Shown one piece after another: positions 1-6,546 of a stretch of 6,781 bases of DNA. The translations under genes and the position numbers were made by a program. Position 1 is the first letter of the stretch. Each line of letters opens with the position of its first letter. The stretch is taken from positions 1 to 6,781 of the forward strand of contig JAGCZE010000173.1 of NCBI GenBank assembly GCA_017960415.1, read 5' to 3'. Origin of the DNA: Lachnospiraceae bacterium. GTDB lineage: Bacteria; Bacillota_A; Clostridia; Lachnospirales; Lachnospiraceae. The notes under the pieces were generated by a model. It worked only from the letters and a program-made list of their open reading frames with translations. It searched no databases and was not told where the DNA came from.

Positions 1-852
1 AATCTCAGATTTGCGCCTGACATGAAGTCGGCACTGAAGACAGCGCAGGAAACCGAAACCGGAGAACTTGGAAAGAAGATTCTCGGTCAGCTGGATGAGA
101 ACCTGAAGATTGCGGATTCGGATGAGATCCCGATATGTCAGGATACGGGAATGGCTGTTATTTTCATGAAAATAGACCAGGATGTTCATTTTACCGGAGG
201 ATCGCTTAAAGACGCGGTCAATGAAGGCGTCCGTCAGGGTTATACTGACGGATACCTGCGCAAATCCGTTGTTTCTGATCCCATTCTGCGTGAGAATACG
301 GATGATAACACCCCTGCGATCATACATACCGAGATCGTTGACGGAAATAAGGTTGAGATCACGGTAGCACCGAAGGGATTCGGAAGCGAAAACATGAGCA
401 GGGTATTCATGCTCAAACCCGCTGACGGTCTTGAAGGCGTAAAAAATGCGGTGATCACCGCCGTAAAAGAGGCCGGAGCCAACGCCTGCCCTCCGATGGT
501 AGTCGGAGTAGGTATAGGGGCTGACTTTGAAAAATGTGCCGTCCTGGCAAAAAAGGCACTGACAAATGAACTGAATTCGGTTCACTCATATTATGAAAAC
601 AAAAATGCCGAATTTATGGCAACTTCGGGAGCAAAAAGCGGCAGAAATAAACCTGATGCATCCTACCTGAGGGAACTGCAGGAGGAACTATTCAATAGTC
701 TGAACGAACTGAACATAGGCCCCGGCGGCATGGGCGGAAAGAATACGGTACTCGGAGTCAATATCGAGACATATCCGACTCATATTGCAGGCCTTCCGCT
801 GGCAGTCAATATCTGCTGTCATGTGAACCGTCATATTACGAGCGTATTGTAA
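1..852 (+). CDS. Fumarate hydratase (class I, Fe-S) alpha subunit, 5' partial
   Basis: Alpha subunit of a two-subunit oxygen-sensitive [4Fe-4S] fumarase, which interconverts fumarate and L-malate in the cytoplasm. The frame is open from base 1. The residues before the ATG at 22 (NLRFAPD) fit the conserved N-terminal region of the family (NLTPD-like), so the true start probably lies about 20-25 codons upstream and the ATG at 22 is internal. Numbering from that ATG, all three expected cluster cysteines are present: Cys39 in ICQDTG, Cys156 in NACPPMVVGVGIG, and Cys266 in the C-terminal CCH motif. Other family motifs are GSENMSR and GGKNTVLG. L(+)-tartrate dehydratase alpha is a close paralogue and cannot be excluded, because substrate is not readable from these motifs. 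The beta subunit is not next door; it lies at 5049, after two signalling genes. It ends with TAA. Confidence 0.93.
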   Translation, partial: NLRFAPDMKSALKTAQETETGELGKKILGQLDENLKIADSDEIPICQDTGMAVIFMKIDQDVHFTGGSLKDAVNEGVRQGYTDGYLRKSVVSDPILRENTDDNTPAIIHTEIVDGNKVEITVAPKGFGSENMSRVFMLKPADGLEGVKNAVITAVKEAGANACPPMVVGVGIGADFEKCAVLAKKALTNELNSVHSYYENKNAEFMATSGAKSGRNKPDASYLRELQEELFNSLNELNIGPGGMGGKNTVLGVNIETYPTHIAGLPLAVNICCHVNRHITSVL

Positions 853-861
853 AATTACAAA

Positions 862-868
862 AAGGGGA
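862..868 (+). promoter_or_regulatory. Ribosome binding site of the sensor kinase gene
   Basis: The purine-rich AAGGGGA lies about 11-12 nt before the ATG at 880. The spacing is somewhat long. A later in-frame ATG at 937, before the first membrane segment, is a possible alternative start with a weaker upstream AAAGAG. Confidence 0.5.
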
Positions 869-879
869 TCGCAGACATT

Positions 880-1698
880 ATGAAGAATACCGGAGAAAAT
901 AAAAACAATCGCAAGAAGAGCCTGAAAGAGATATTTATGAGGCTTAAGACCTGGCAGAAGATCCTTTATCTGCTCTGGCCGGTTGTGATAACCGTGATCC
1001 TGACACAGAATTTTACAACATTGATCAAGCTCGGAAATTACAGGATGAATTCCATCAGTTATGAGATGACACAGCGCATAAAGCTTGAATTTGACGATTA
1101 TCTGCTTCCTGTGGAACATCTTATCAACAGCATGGCGGCAAATATCGAACAGATGATATCCGAAGGTGCTGACGATGAGGAGATTGAGAGCTTTCTCGTC
1201 AGACAGACGAATCTGATGACCGGAGATTTTGCCGGGGACTCCACAGGCCTGTACGGATATATTAACGGTAAATATGTGGACGGAGCAGGATGGGTTCCGC
1301 CCGAAGGCTATGAACCCACGGAAAGGGACTGGTATATCGATACGGTTGCGGCCGGAAACAGGGTAGCTTATGTGGCACCGTATATAGATACGATGACCGG
1401 AGAAAACTCTGTCACGGTCTCACGTATGCTTTCGGACAATGATAATATTGTGGCACTTGATCTTCAGCTGGGTACACTTCAGCAGATAATCGATGATCTG
1501 AAAAAGGCAGATACGGAAAGAGTCTACGACGCCGGTGACAGCTCATCGGAATCGCTGGTCTGCAAATACAGCATGATACTGGACCGGAACGGAAAAATAG
1601 TGGTCCATTCCGACAAAGCGTACAGAGGACAGGATATTTTCGATATCGAAAAGGAACCGTTCAATTCGATAGCAAAAAAAGTCCTTGAAGAGAACTAA
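880..1698 (+). CDS. N-terminal fragment of the kinase: membrane-anchored Cache sensor domain, 272 aa
   Basis: This is the translatable piece before the internal TAA. It has one membrane helix (about residues 28-48, KILYLLWPVVITVILTQNF) preceded by a lysine/arginine-rich cytoplasmic tail, then most of a dCache-type extracellular ligand-binding domain. Cache domains of this type bind small molecules such as amino acids or carboxylates. The ligand here is unknown, although the fumarase context makes a C4-dicarboxylate a reasonable guess. As a separate product it would lack the last Cache strands, the second membrane helix and all catalytic domains, so it could not signal by itself. It should be read together with 1699-4224. 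Confidence 0.7.
   Translation: MKNTGENKNNRKKSLKEIFMRLKTWQKILYLLWPVVITVILTQNFTTLIKLGNYRMNSISYEMTQRIKLEFDDYLLPVEHLINSMAANIEQMISEGADDEEIESFLVRQTNLMTGDFAGDSTGLYGYINGKYVDGAGWVPPEGYEPTERDWYIDTVAAGNRVAYVAPYIDTMTGENSVTVSRMLSDNDNIVALDLQLGTLQQIIDDLKKADTERVYDAGDSSSESLVCKYSMILDRNGKIVVHSDKAYRGQDIFDIEKEPFNSIAKKVLEEN
1696..1698 (+). other. In-frame TAA stop inside the kinase gene
   Basis: The reading is Val-Leu-Glu-Glu-Asn-stop-Ser-Ile-Cys-Arg-Ile-Lys-Tyr-Asp-Gly. The downstream residues (IKYDGNYDSFTVVKLNSDWYAVA in short blocks) are the expected final strands of a Cache domain leading into the second membrane helix, in the same frame. TAA is a genuine stop in this genome, since it also ends the fumarase alpha, kinase, regulator and GGDEF genes, so general recoding is unlikely. 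Confidence 0.9.
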
Positions 1699-1875
1699 AG
1701 CATTTGCAGGATTAAATATGACGGGAATTACGATTCTTTTACGGTCGTAAAGCTTAATTCCGACTGGTATGCCGTAGCGGCGGTCGATTACTTTGAGACA
1801 TTCGGCGAAGTCATAAGAAGCATCGCGCTTACACTTATTATTTCGCTGGCAGTTATAATCCTGCTGACCATTTCA

Positions 1876-4224
1876 TTGCTGAAGGCATCGGCATATGCGA
1901 TGATAGCCCAGGATGACAGTAAGAACACAGGTGCCCTGGCAGGCTTCTATGCGGCAGTATACAAAGTATTCTTAAGATCTGACACCTATGAACGGCTCAA
2001 AGGACGCTCCCAGAAGATCAACAACCTTGAGAACAAGGAGGGTCAGGGTGCACAGGACTTTTTCTACCGGGCATTGGAAATAACCACCAACGGGGATAAT
2101 CTAGATAAACTGAGAGAATTTGTTGATTTCAGCACCTTGGACGATCGCTTGAACGGAGTCGGATCGGTGACGATGGAGTATAAGAATACCGTCAATAAAT
2201 GGTGCCGTGAACGATTTATCGCCGGCGAACGTGATGTCAGCGGCCGCTTGATCTCAGTTATTTGGGTTGTCGAAGACATTGACACCGAGAGACGTGACCG
2301 TGAAGAGCTGATGCAGTATTCAAGAGAAGTGGAGCAGGCCTGGGAAGATGCCGAGGAAGCCAGATATCAAGCCGAAAACGCGAATAAGGCCAAAAGCATC
2401 TTTCTTGCTAATATGTCGCATGAGATCCGTACGCCTATCAATGCGGTACTGGGTCTGGATACCATGATCTTAAGGGAGAGCCGTGAAGAACACATCAGAA
2501 AATATGCGCTGAACATACAGAATGCCGGTCAGGGACTGCTCTCCATCATTAATGACATTTTGGATCTTTCCAAGATCGAATCGGGAAAAATGGAGATCGT
2601 ACCCGTGGAATATGACATCGCAAGCCTTATCAATGATGTAAGCAACATGATCCTGCCAAAAGCCGATGCCAAAGGTCTGGAATTTAACATGACCATAGAT
2701 CCTTCGACTCCCGAGATGTTGTTCGGAGACGACGTGCGTATCAGGCAGGTTCTCGTAAATCTGCTCACGAATGCGGTTAAATACACAAAAGAAGGCAGCG
2801 TCACGCTCACAGTCATATGTAACCGGATCGATAATGAAGCGGAACTTGTCTGCTCGGTAAAGGACACCGGAATCGGTATCGCAAAGGAAGATCTGGACAA
2901 GCTGTATGAAGAATTTGTAAGGATCGAAGAAAAGAGAAACCGCAATATCGAAGGAACCGGACTGGGTATCAATATCGTAACGAACCTTCTGAAGCTGATG
3001 GGCAGTAAGCTCGAAGTTGACAGTACATACGGGGAAGGTTCGGAATTCAGATTTGCCATAAGGCAGGGAATAATAAAAGATGAACCTGTCGGAGATCTGG
3101 AGAAACTTCTGCATGAGCGGACCGTGGAATACAATTATGAGACGGGATTTGTGATCCCCGATACCGACATTCTTGTTGTTGACGACAATGAGATGAACAG
3201 ATATGTATTCAAGTCACTGTTAAAAGAACTTGAATGCAGGATCGATGAGGCCGAAAGCGGAAAGAAATGTCTGGAACTTGCCGGGGAAAAGAAATATGAC
3301 ATCATATTTATGGATCATATGATGCCGGAGATGGACGGTATAGAGACCTTCCACAGATTGCGTGAAATGAAGGATTCTCCGAATGCCGGTACGCCGGTGA
3401 TCGTTCTTACCGCAAATGCGATCACAGGAGCAAGAGAGCAGTATCTCCAGGAAGGTTTCGATGATTTCCTGACCAAGCCGATCGTAGCGGAAAAACTCGA
3501 AAAACTGATCGGAGACCTGATTCCCGACGACAAGAAGAGGGCATCATCCGTCAGAAACGCTCTGAGGGTCATGAACAGGGATGAAGAGCAGGAGGAGCTT
3601 CCCGATGTTGAGGGCGTCGATTGGAAATATGCGTTGCTCAAAGTAAGAAAAACCGACGCATTAAAGGAAATAGTACGGGATTTTCGAAAAACAGCGGATA
3701 CCGAAATCGATATTTTATCCGATATGTTTGAAAAAGTATTGTCAGATGAGGGCAATACAGCGTATAATGATTACCGGGTACGCGTACATGCGATGAAAAG
3801 CTCATCCGCATTGTGCGGTGCGCTTCAGGTTTCCTCTCTTGCGAAGGTATTGGAGATCGCAGCAAGAGATGGGGATAAGGAGACGATCGTTGCGGTCATG
3901 CCCGTATTTACACGGGAATGGCGCCGGCTTAAAAGCCTTCTCGACGAGACTTTCGGCAATGCAGATGACAATGCCTCCGACGATCCCGACGGTGCCGATG
4001 CAGTCATAGACAAAGTAATGTTCGAGGGCTATCTCGACAGGCTGGAACAGGCAATGGAGGAGCTCGATACCGATGTTGCGGATGCAGTAATGGAAGAGCT
4101 GGCTGGATACAGCTTCGACGAAGGAACTAAAAAGCTCTTAGCCCAGCTTTCATCGGCCGTAACGAGTCTGGATACGGAAGCGGCGGCCGATCTGATACGA
4201 AGATTAAAGGATGCTCTGGAATAA
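1876..4224 (+). CDS. C-terminal part of the kinase: PAS-like-HisKA-HATPase-REC-HPt, up to 782 aa
   Basis: Catalytic and relay part of the interrupted kinase. Numbering from the TTG at 1876: PAS-like region about 35-143 (WCRERF, VVEDIDTERR), linker helix 144-172, HisKA with His182, HATPase_c about 283-397 (N-box Asn295/299, DTGIGI 330-335, GTGLGI 360-365), receiver about 430-550 (Asp436/437, phospho-Asp480, Thr512, Lys534), HPt about 582-692 with His638, and a predicted helical tail 706-782 without a histidine at a matching site. All key kinase residues are intact, so selection has kept this part functional until recently. TTG 1876 has no convincing ribosome binding site; the first in-frame ATG is at 1900, with only a weak GAAGG 14 nt upstream. 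If translated separately, the product would be cytoplasmic and uncoupled from the Cache sensor. Confidence 0.72.
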   Translation: MLKASAYAMIAQDDSKNTGALAGFYAAVYKVFLRSDTYERLKGRSQKINNLENKEGQGAQDFFYRALEITTNGDNLDKLREFVDFSTLDDRLNGVGSVTMEYKNTVNKWCRERFIAGERDVSGRLISVIWVVEDIDTERRDREELMQYSREVEQAWEDAEEARYQAENANKAKSIFLANMSHEIRTPINAVLGLDTMILRESREEHIRKYALNIQNAGQGLLSIINDILDLSKIESGKMEIVPVEYDIASLINDVSNMILPKADAKGLEFNMTIDPSTPEMLFGDDVRIRQVLVNLLTNAVKYTKEGSVTLTVICNRIDNEAELVCSVKDTGIGIAKEDLDKLYEEFVRIEEKRNRNIEGTGLGINIVTNLLKLMGSKLEVDSTYGEGSEFRFAIRQGIIKDEPVGDLEKLLHERTVEYNYETGFVIPDTDILVVDDNEMNRYVFKSLLKELECRIDEAESGKKCLELAGEKKYDIIFMDHMMPEMDGIETFHRLREMKDSPNAGTPVIVLTANAITGAREQYLQEGFDDFLTKPIVAEKLEKLIGDLIPDDKKRASSVRNALRVMNRDEEQEELPDVEGVDWKYALLKVRKTDALKEIVRDFRKTADTEIDILSDMFEKVLSDEGNTAYNDYRVRVHAMKSSSALCGALQVSSLAKVLEIAARDGDKETIVAVMPVFTREWRRLKSLLDETFGNADDNASDDPDGADAVIDKVMFEGYLDRLEQAMEELDTDVADAVMEELAGYSFDEGTKKLLAQLSSAVTSLDTEAAADLIRRLKDALE

Positions 4225-4280
4225 AAGACCGGAATAACAGGAAGCCAGGCCCTAAAGGTTATATACAGGAAAAGATTAAC

Positions 4281-4287
4281 AGGTGGA
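4281..4287 (+). promoter_or_regulatory. Ribosome binding site of the response regulator
   Basis: AGGTGGA ends 6 nt before the ATG at 4294, which supports this start. The 69-nt gap after the kinase contains no recognisable promoter or terminator. Confidence 0.7.
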
Positions 4288-4293
4288 AGATCT

Positions 4294-5043
4294 ATGAAGA
4301 AGAAGATACTATTGGTTGGCAATATTTCGGAGTTTCTGGTGAATATCCAGAATGCCCTGGATGATGAATATGATGTGCAGCTGTGCCTGATGCAGAAGAA
4401 AAGCATGCAGGGAATGATCAAGGTTTTGAATCCCGCGCTTATCGTGATATGTACACTGGGTGTCTACGACAAAGAACCGGGACTCTTAAGCTGGCTCGAC
4501 AGAGATAGCGGGGAAATGCCGGTGCTCTTCATTGCTTTGAAGGATGAATGCAACGAATTCATGAAGGTCTGCCTGTCCAAGAGATATACTTACCTTACTC
4601 TGCCTGCCGACCTTGATGAGATCGTCAAGAAAAGCAACGAACTCGCAAATGCGGAACCGGTCAGGAGCAAAAAGACCCGTATTAAGAGCATTCTGATCAT
4701 TGACGATTCTCCCGTGACATTGCGTTATATCAAAAATGAGCTGAAGGATTACTACAATGTCCTGCTGGCCACCGACGGTGCAATGGGTGTCAAAAAGGCC
4801 CACGAATCCAAACCCGATCTGATCCTGCTCGATTATGAGATGCCCGGGATGGATGGGCGCGAGACATTCCTGAACCTGAAGGTAGACGAAGAAACCGAGA
4901 ATATTCCCGTTATCTTTCTGACCGGCGTATCCGACAAGAAAAAAGTTCAGGAAGTGCTCAGCATGCAGCCCGCAGGATATATGCTCAAGCCGGTCGAAGC
5001 AGAGCAGCTTGTTGAGAAGGTTTATTCGGTCATCGGAGAGTAA
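4294..5043 (+). CDS. Response regulator with a degenerate and an intact receiver domain, 249 aa
   Basis: Probable terminal phospho-acceptor of the relay started by the upstream kinase; cytoplasmic. Residues 1 to about 118 have the alternating strand/helix layout of a receiver, but the acidic pair is replaced by Gly9-Asn10, the phospho-Asp position by the ICT segment near 52-54, and the conserved Lys by Leu103, so it is a pseudo-receiver. Residues about 131-249 are a complete receiver: Asp137/138 (IIDDSP), phospho-Asp180 (LLDYEMPGMDG), Thr210 (FLTGVSD) and Lys232-Pro233. There is no DNA-binding, enzymatic or other output domain, so it probably acts by protein contact, like CheY- or Spo0F-type proteins. 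The gene is separated from the kinase by 69 nt and from fumarase beta by 5 nt, so it belongs to the same operon. The partner assignment is inferred from gene order. Confidence 0.88.
   Translation: MKKKILLVGNISEFLVNIQNALDDEYDVQLCLMQKKSMQGMIKVLNPALIVICTLGVYDKEPGLLSWLDRDSGEMPVLFIALKDECNEFMKVCLSKRYTYLTLPADLDEIVKKSNELANAEPVRSKKTRIKSILIIDDSPVTLRYIKNELKDYYNVLLATDGAMGVKKAHESKPDLILLDYEMPGMDGRETFLNLKVDEETENIPVIFLTGVSDKKKVQEVLSMQPAGYMLKPVEAEQLVEKVYSVIGE
5035..5040 (+). promoter_or_regulatory. Ribosome binding site of fumarase beta, inside the end of the regulator gene
   Basis: GGAGAG forms the last two sense codons (Gly-Glu) of the regulator and lies 8 nt before the ATG at 5049. Stop and start are only 5 nt apart, which suggests translational coupling between the regulator and the fumarase beta subunit. 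Confidence 0.65.
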
Positions 5044-5048
5044 TAAGT

Positions 5049-5684
5049 ATGGATCATCATATCAATCTGCCGTTTACACAGGAAGATCTTGAAAAGATAC
5101 AGCACATGGATGTTCTGTATCTGACCGGAACCGTCTATACGGCAAGAGATGCGGCACATAAGAGGATGTACGAGTTTATTTTGCAGGAACTTGAGAATTC
5201 ATCCGGAAGTTCCGAACTGTCATTATCCATTGATCCCGCCGTCAGAGAGAACCCGAAAAGTTTCGATTCCAATGACAGGGATAGTTTAAAATCCATTGAT
5301 ACAGATGTCAGGGAGAGGATAATAAGCGGACTTCCGTTTGATATCAGAGGAGCGGTAGTCTACTACCTCGGACCGACTCCGGCCAGACCCGGCCAGGTCA
5401 TAGGCTCCGCAGGGCCCACAACCTCCGGAAGGATGGACAGATATACACCTCTGCTGCTCGATCTCGGGCTGAAAGGCCTGATCGGCAAGGGCAGACGTTC
5501 CGATGCAGTGATCGAATCGATACATAAAAACAAAGCAATATATATGGGCGCCACCGGCGGCGCCGGCGCCCTTCTTTCAAAATGCATAAAAAGCTCCGAG
5601 GTCGTCGCTTACGAAGACCTCGGAACCGAAGCTGTCAGAAAGCTGTACGTAGAAAACTTTCCGGTGACGGTGCTGGAGAAATGA
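5049..5684 (+). CDS. Fumarate hydratase (class I, Fe-S) beta subunit with repeat insert, 211 aa
   Basis: Beta (C-terminal type) subunit that completes the fumarase active site with the alpha subunit encoded at 1-852. Family motifs are clear: TGTVYTARDAAHKRM (26-40), GLPFDIRGAVVYYLGPTPARPGQ (94 onward, given in part), GSAGPTTSGRMD, GLKGLIGKG, ATGGAGALL and EVVAYEDLGTEAV. Stand-alone beta subunits are usually about 165-190 residues, and this one is longer. The extra length sits between the helix after AAHKRM and the LPFD motif, where the family has only about 10 residues and this protein has about 55. That insert is Ser/Asp-rich and contains three 11-residue repeats, described separately. Conserved motifs on both sides are intact, so the insert probably forms a surface loop and the enzyme should still work. 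Tartrate dehydratase beta is the main alternative. It ends with TGA. Confidence 0.93.
   Translation: MDHHINLPFTQEDLEKIQHMDVLYLTGTVYTARDAAHKRMYEFILQELENSSGSSELSLSIDPAVRENPKSFDSNDRDSLKSIDTDVRERIISGLPFDIRGAVVYYLGPTPARPGQVIGSAGPTTSGRMDRYTPLLLDLGLKGLIGKGRRSDAVIESIHKNKAIYMGATGGAGALLSKCIKSSEVVAYEDLGTEAVRKLYVENFPVTVLEK
5226..5324 (+). repeat. Three tandem 33-bp (11-codon) repeats inside fumarase beta
   Basis: Three consecutive units at 5226-5258, 5259-5291 and 5292-5324 encode SIDPAVRENPK, SFDSNDRDSLK and SIDTDVRERII, with the pattern Ser-(Ile/Phe)-Asp-x-x-x-Arg-(Glu/Asp). Units 1 and 3 share TCCATTGAT and GTCAG at the same offsets; unit 2 is more diverged. This fits an old in-frame tandem duplication that lengthened a loop. 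Confidence 0.72.
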
Positions 5685-5748
5685 GAACGGTTTATCATTC
5701 ATACCACAATGCCTTCTCATTCGCAATCCGCTCATTTACTATTCAGGA

Positions 5749-6471
5749 TTATATATCATATTTTTTAAATAACATATCTAGGGCTTCTCTGAGCAATATT
5801 GCCTCACCGATGCCCTCTTTTTTTGCAAGCTCCGTGAGACGCTGCAACTGATCCTGGGTGTAATGGCTGGTCTTCGGGATCATCTTCTCTTCCTTGGCCA
5901 TTGCCACCTTGTTTCGGCCGCTCCTCTTCGCGCGGAATAAAGCGCCGTCAGCCTTTCTGACCAGCTCTGCGCATCTTGAAGCATCGACAAATGCGGTTGC
6001 CATACCGATCGTTATCGACTGCTTTACACCATCCGGAGTCTTTACATCATAATCATTCTTCAGGTCGTTTAAGAACAGGAAAATATCCTCTCTTTCCATC
6101 GTTCCCTTGAAAATGATGCCGAATTCATCACCGCCGATACGGTAAACAACAGAATCCTTCGGGATGCTCTTTTTGATATAGAGACCGGTCTCGATCAGGA
6201 TACGGTCCCCCTCTTCAATTCCGAAATCACCGTTGATATGGAAAAATTCGTCACAATCGATCAAAGCGATAGCAACGGTCTCGCCGATCTCCTCACTGTC
6301 GCCTGCCAGTATTTCGGTCAGGTCGTTTTCAAACCGGTCTCCGTCCGGAAATCCGAGTGCATCATTCACAGCGGTGCGCTTTTTTTCTGTGTTGATCCGG
6401 TTCAGTTCCTTATGGTCTTCAACTGTGAACGGGCGTTTGGTTTCTGATGATGTAGTTGTTTTCTTTGCCAT
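5749..6471 (-). CDS. GGDEF (diguanylate cyclase) protein with C-terminal ribbon-helix-helix-like domain, 240 aa
   Basis: Cytoplasmic protein with no membrane segment. The ATG at 6471 is chosen over an upstream in-frame ATG at 6558 because AAGGAGG lies 5 nt before it; the extra 29 codons would cover the operator and promoter region. Residues about 35-190 form a GGDEF domain: metal-site region ALIDCDEFFHIN (69-80), GDRIL (88-92), RIGGDEF (111-117), SITIGMA (152-158), and ADGALFRAKRSGRNKV (174-189). The GGDEF signature is intact, so c-di-GMP synthesis is plausible. The usual RxxD inhibitory site is absent; the residues there are PKDS. Residues about 198-236 (PKTSHY strand, a helix from TQDQLQRLTELAKK, and a helix from GEAILLREALDMLFKK) match the strand-helix-helix layout of CopG/Arc-type ribbon-helix-helix proteins. 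This implies DNA binding, and the paired palindromes at its own promoter are candidate targets. The GGDEF call is firm; the ribbon-helix-helix call is pattern-based. Confidence 0.9.
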   Translation of the reverse strand: MAKKTTTSSETKRPFTVEDHKELNRINTEKKRTAVNDALGFPDGDRFENDLTEILAGDSEEIGETVAIALIDCDEFFHINGDFGIEEGDRILIETGLYIKKSIPKDSVVYRIGGDEFGIIFKGTMEREDIFLFLNDLKNDYDVKTPDGVKQSITIGMATAFVDASRCAELVRKADGALFRAKRSGRNKVAMAKEEKMIPKTSHYTQDQLQRLTELAKKEGIGEAILLREALDMLFKKYDI

Positions 6472-6476
6472 ATAAG

Positions 6477-6483
6477 CCTCCTT
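6477..6483 (-). promoter_or_regulatory. Ribosome binding site of the GGDEF gene
   Basis: On the minus strand AAGGAGG lies 5 nt before the ATG at 6471. It is a near-perfect Shine-Dalgarno sequence and fixes the start at 6471. Confidence 0.88.
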
Positions 6484-6511
6484 GATCAAAAACAATACGT
6501 AATATTTGAAA

Positions 6512-6532
6512 ATATTATTTCCGAAATAATAT
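6512..6532. promoter_or_regulatory. Palindromic operator candidate, copy 1 (downstream of the GGDEF start point)
   Basis: A perfect inverted repeat with 10-bp arms ATATTATTTC / GAAATAATAT around one central base (C). Relative to the predicted minus-strand promoter it begins about 8 bp after the transcription start, in the 5' untranslated region. The arms are identical to those of copy 2 at 6577-6597. Confidence 0.75.
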
Positions 6533-6546
6533 CTATGAACACCTAT

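Larger units (their letters stand above)
880..4224 (+). pseudogene. Hybrid sensor histidine kinase (Cache-TM-PAS-like-HisKA-HATPase-REC-HPt) interrupted by an in-frame TAA
   Basis: One 1115-codon reading frame broken only by TAA at codon 273. Numbering through the stop: a basic N-terminus; membrane segment about 28-48; double-Cache-like extracellular sensor about 50-305 (ERDWY 148-152, PYID 167-170, second lobe with DRNGKIVVH near 235-243); second membrane segment about 314-335; PAS-like region about 367-475; coiled linker; HisKA with phospho-acceptor His514 in SHEIRTP; HATPase_c with N-box Asn627/Asn631, DTGIGI at 662 and GTGLGI near 692; receiver with Asp768/769, phospho-Asp812, Thr844 and Lys866; HPt with His970 in HAMKSSS; then a helical tail. 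The 59 codons between the stop and the TTG at 1876 encode the rest of the Cache domain and the second membrane helix, so nothing is lost except one codon. Both halves share frame and style. A nonsense mutation (for example from AAA or CAA), a sequencing error, or readthrough would each explain this. Confidence 0.82.

Noticed and set aside
22..852. Complete fumarase alpha starting at ATG 22
   Set aside because: There is no ribosome binding site before it, and the frame continues upstream with residues that fit the family, so the gene is cut by the window edge.
688..1119. Minus-strand open frame of 143 codons opposite fumarase alpha and the kinase start
   Set aside because: It lies opposite two well-supported genes, has no recognisable family motif and is a shadow frame.
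1718..1750. Possible restart at ATG 1718 after GCAGG, just after the internal stop
   Set aside because: This ATG is in another frame and meets a stop after 10 codons, so it cannot restart the kinase.
2470..3134. Two long minus-strand open frames (214 and 201 codons) opposite the kinase core
   Set aside because: They overlap each other and the conserved HisKA/HATPase coding region; the serine-rich and phenylalanine-rich composition is typical of antisense shadows.
5546..5571. GC-rich palindromic GGCGCC cluster in fumarase beta
   Set aside because: It falls on the conserved glycine/alanine-rich ATGGAGA segment, so coding constraint explains it.
5595..5624. Strong inverted repeat (TCCGAGGTC with GACCTCGGA, 12-nt loop) near the end of fumarase beta
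   Set aside because: It encodes the conserved SEVVAYEDLGTE motif and has no following T-run, so it is most simply explained by codon choice rather than as a terminator.
5680..5721. Possible terminator between the convergent genes (AATGAGAA with TTCTCATT)
   Set aside because: The stem is AT-rich, the loop is 26 nt and no T-run follows on either strand; I see no convincing terminator in the 64-bp gap.
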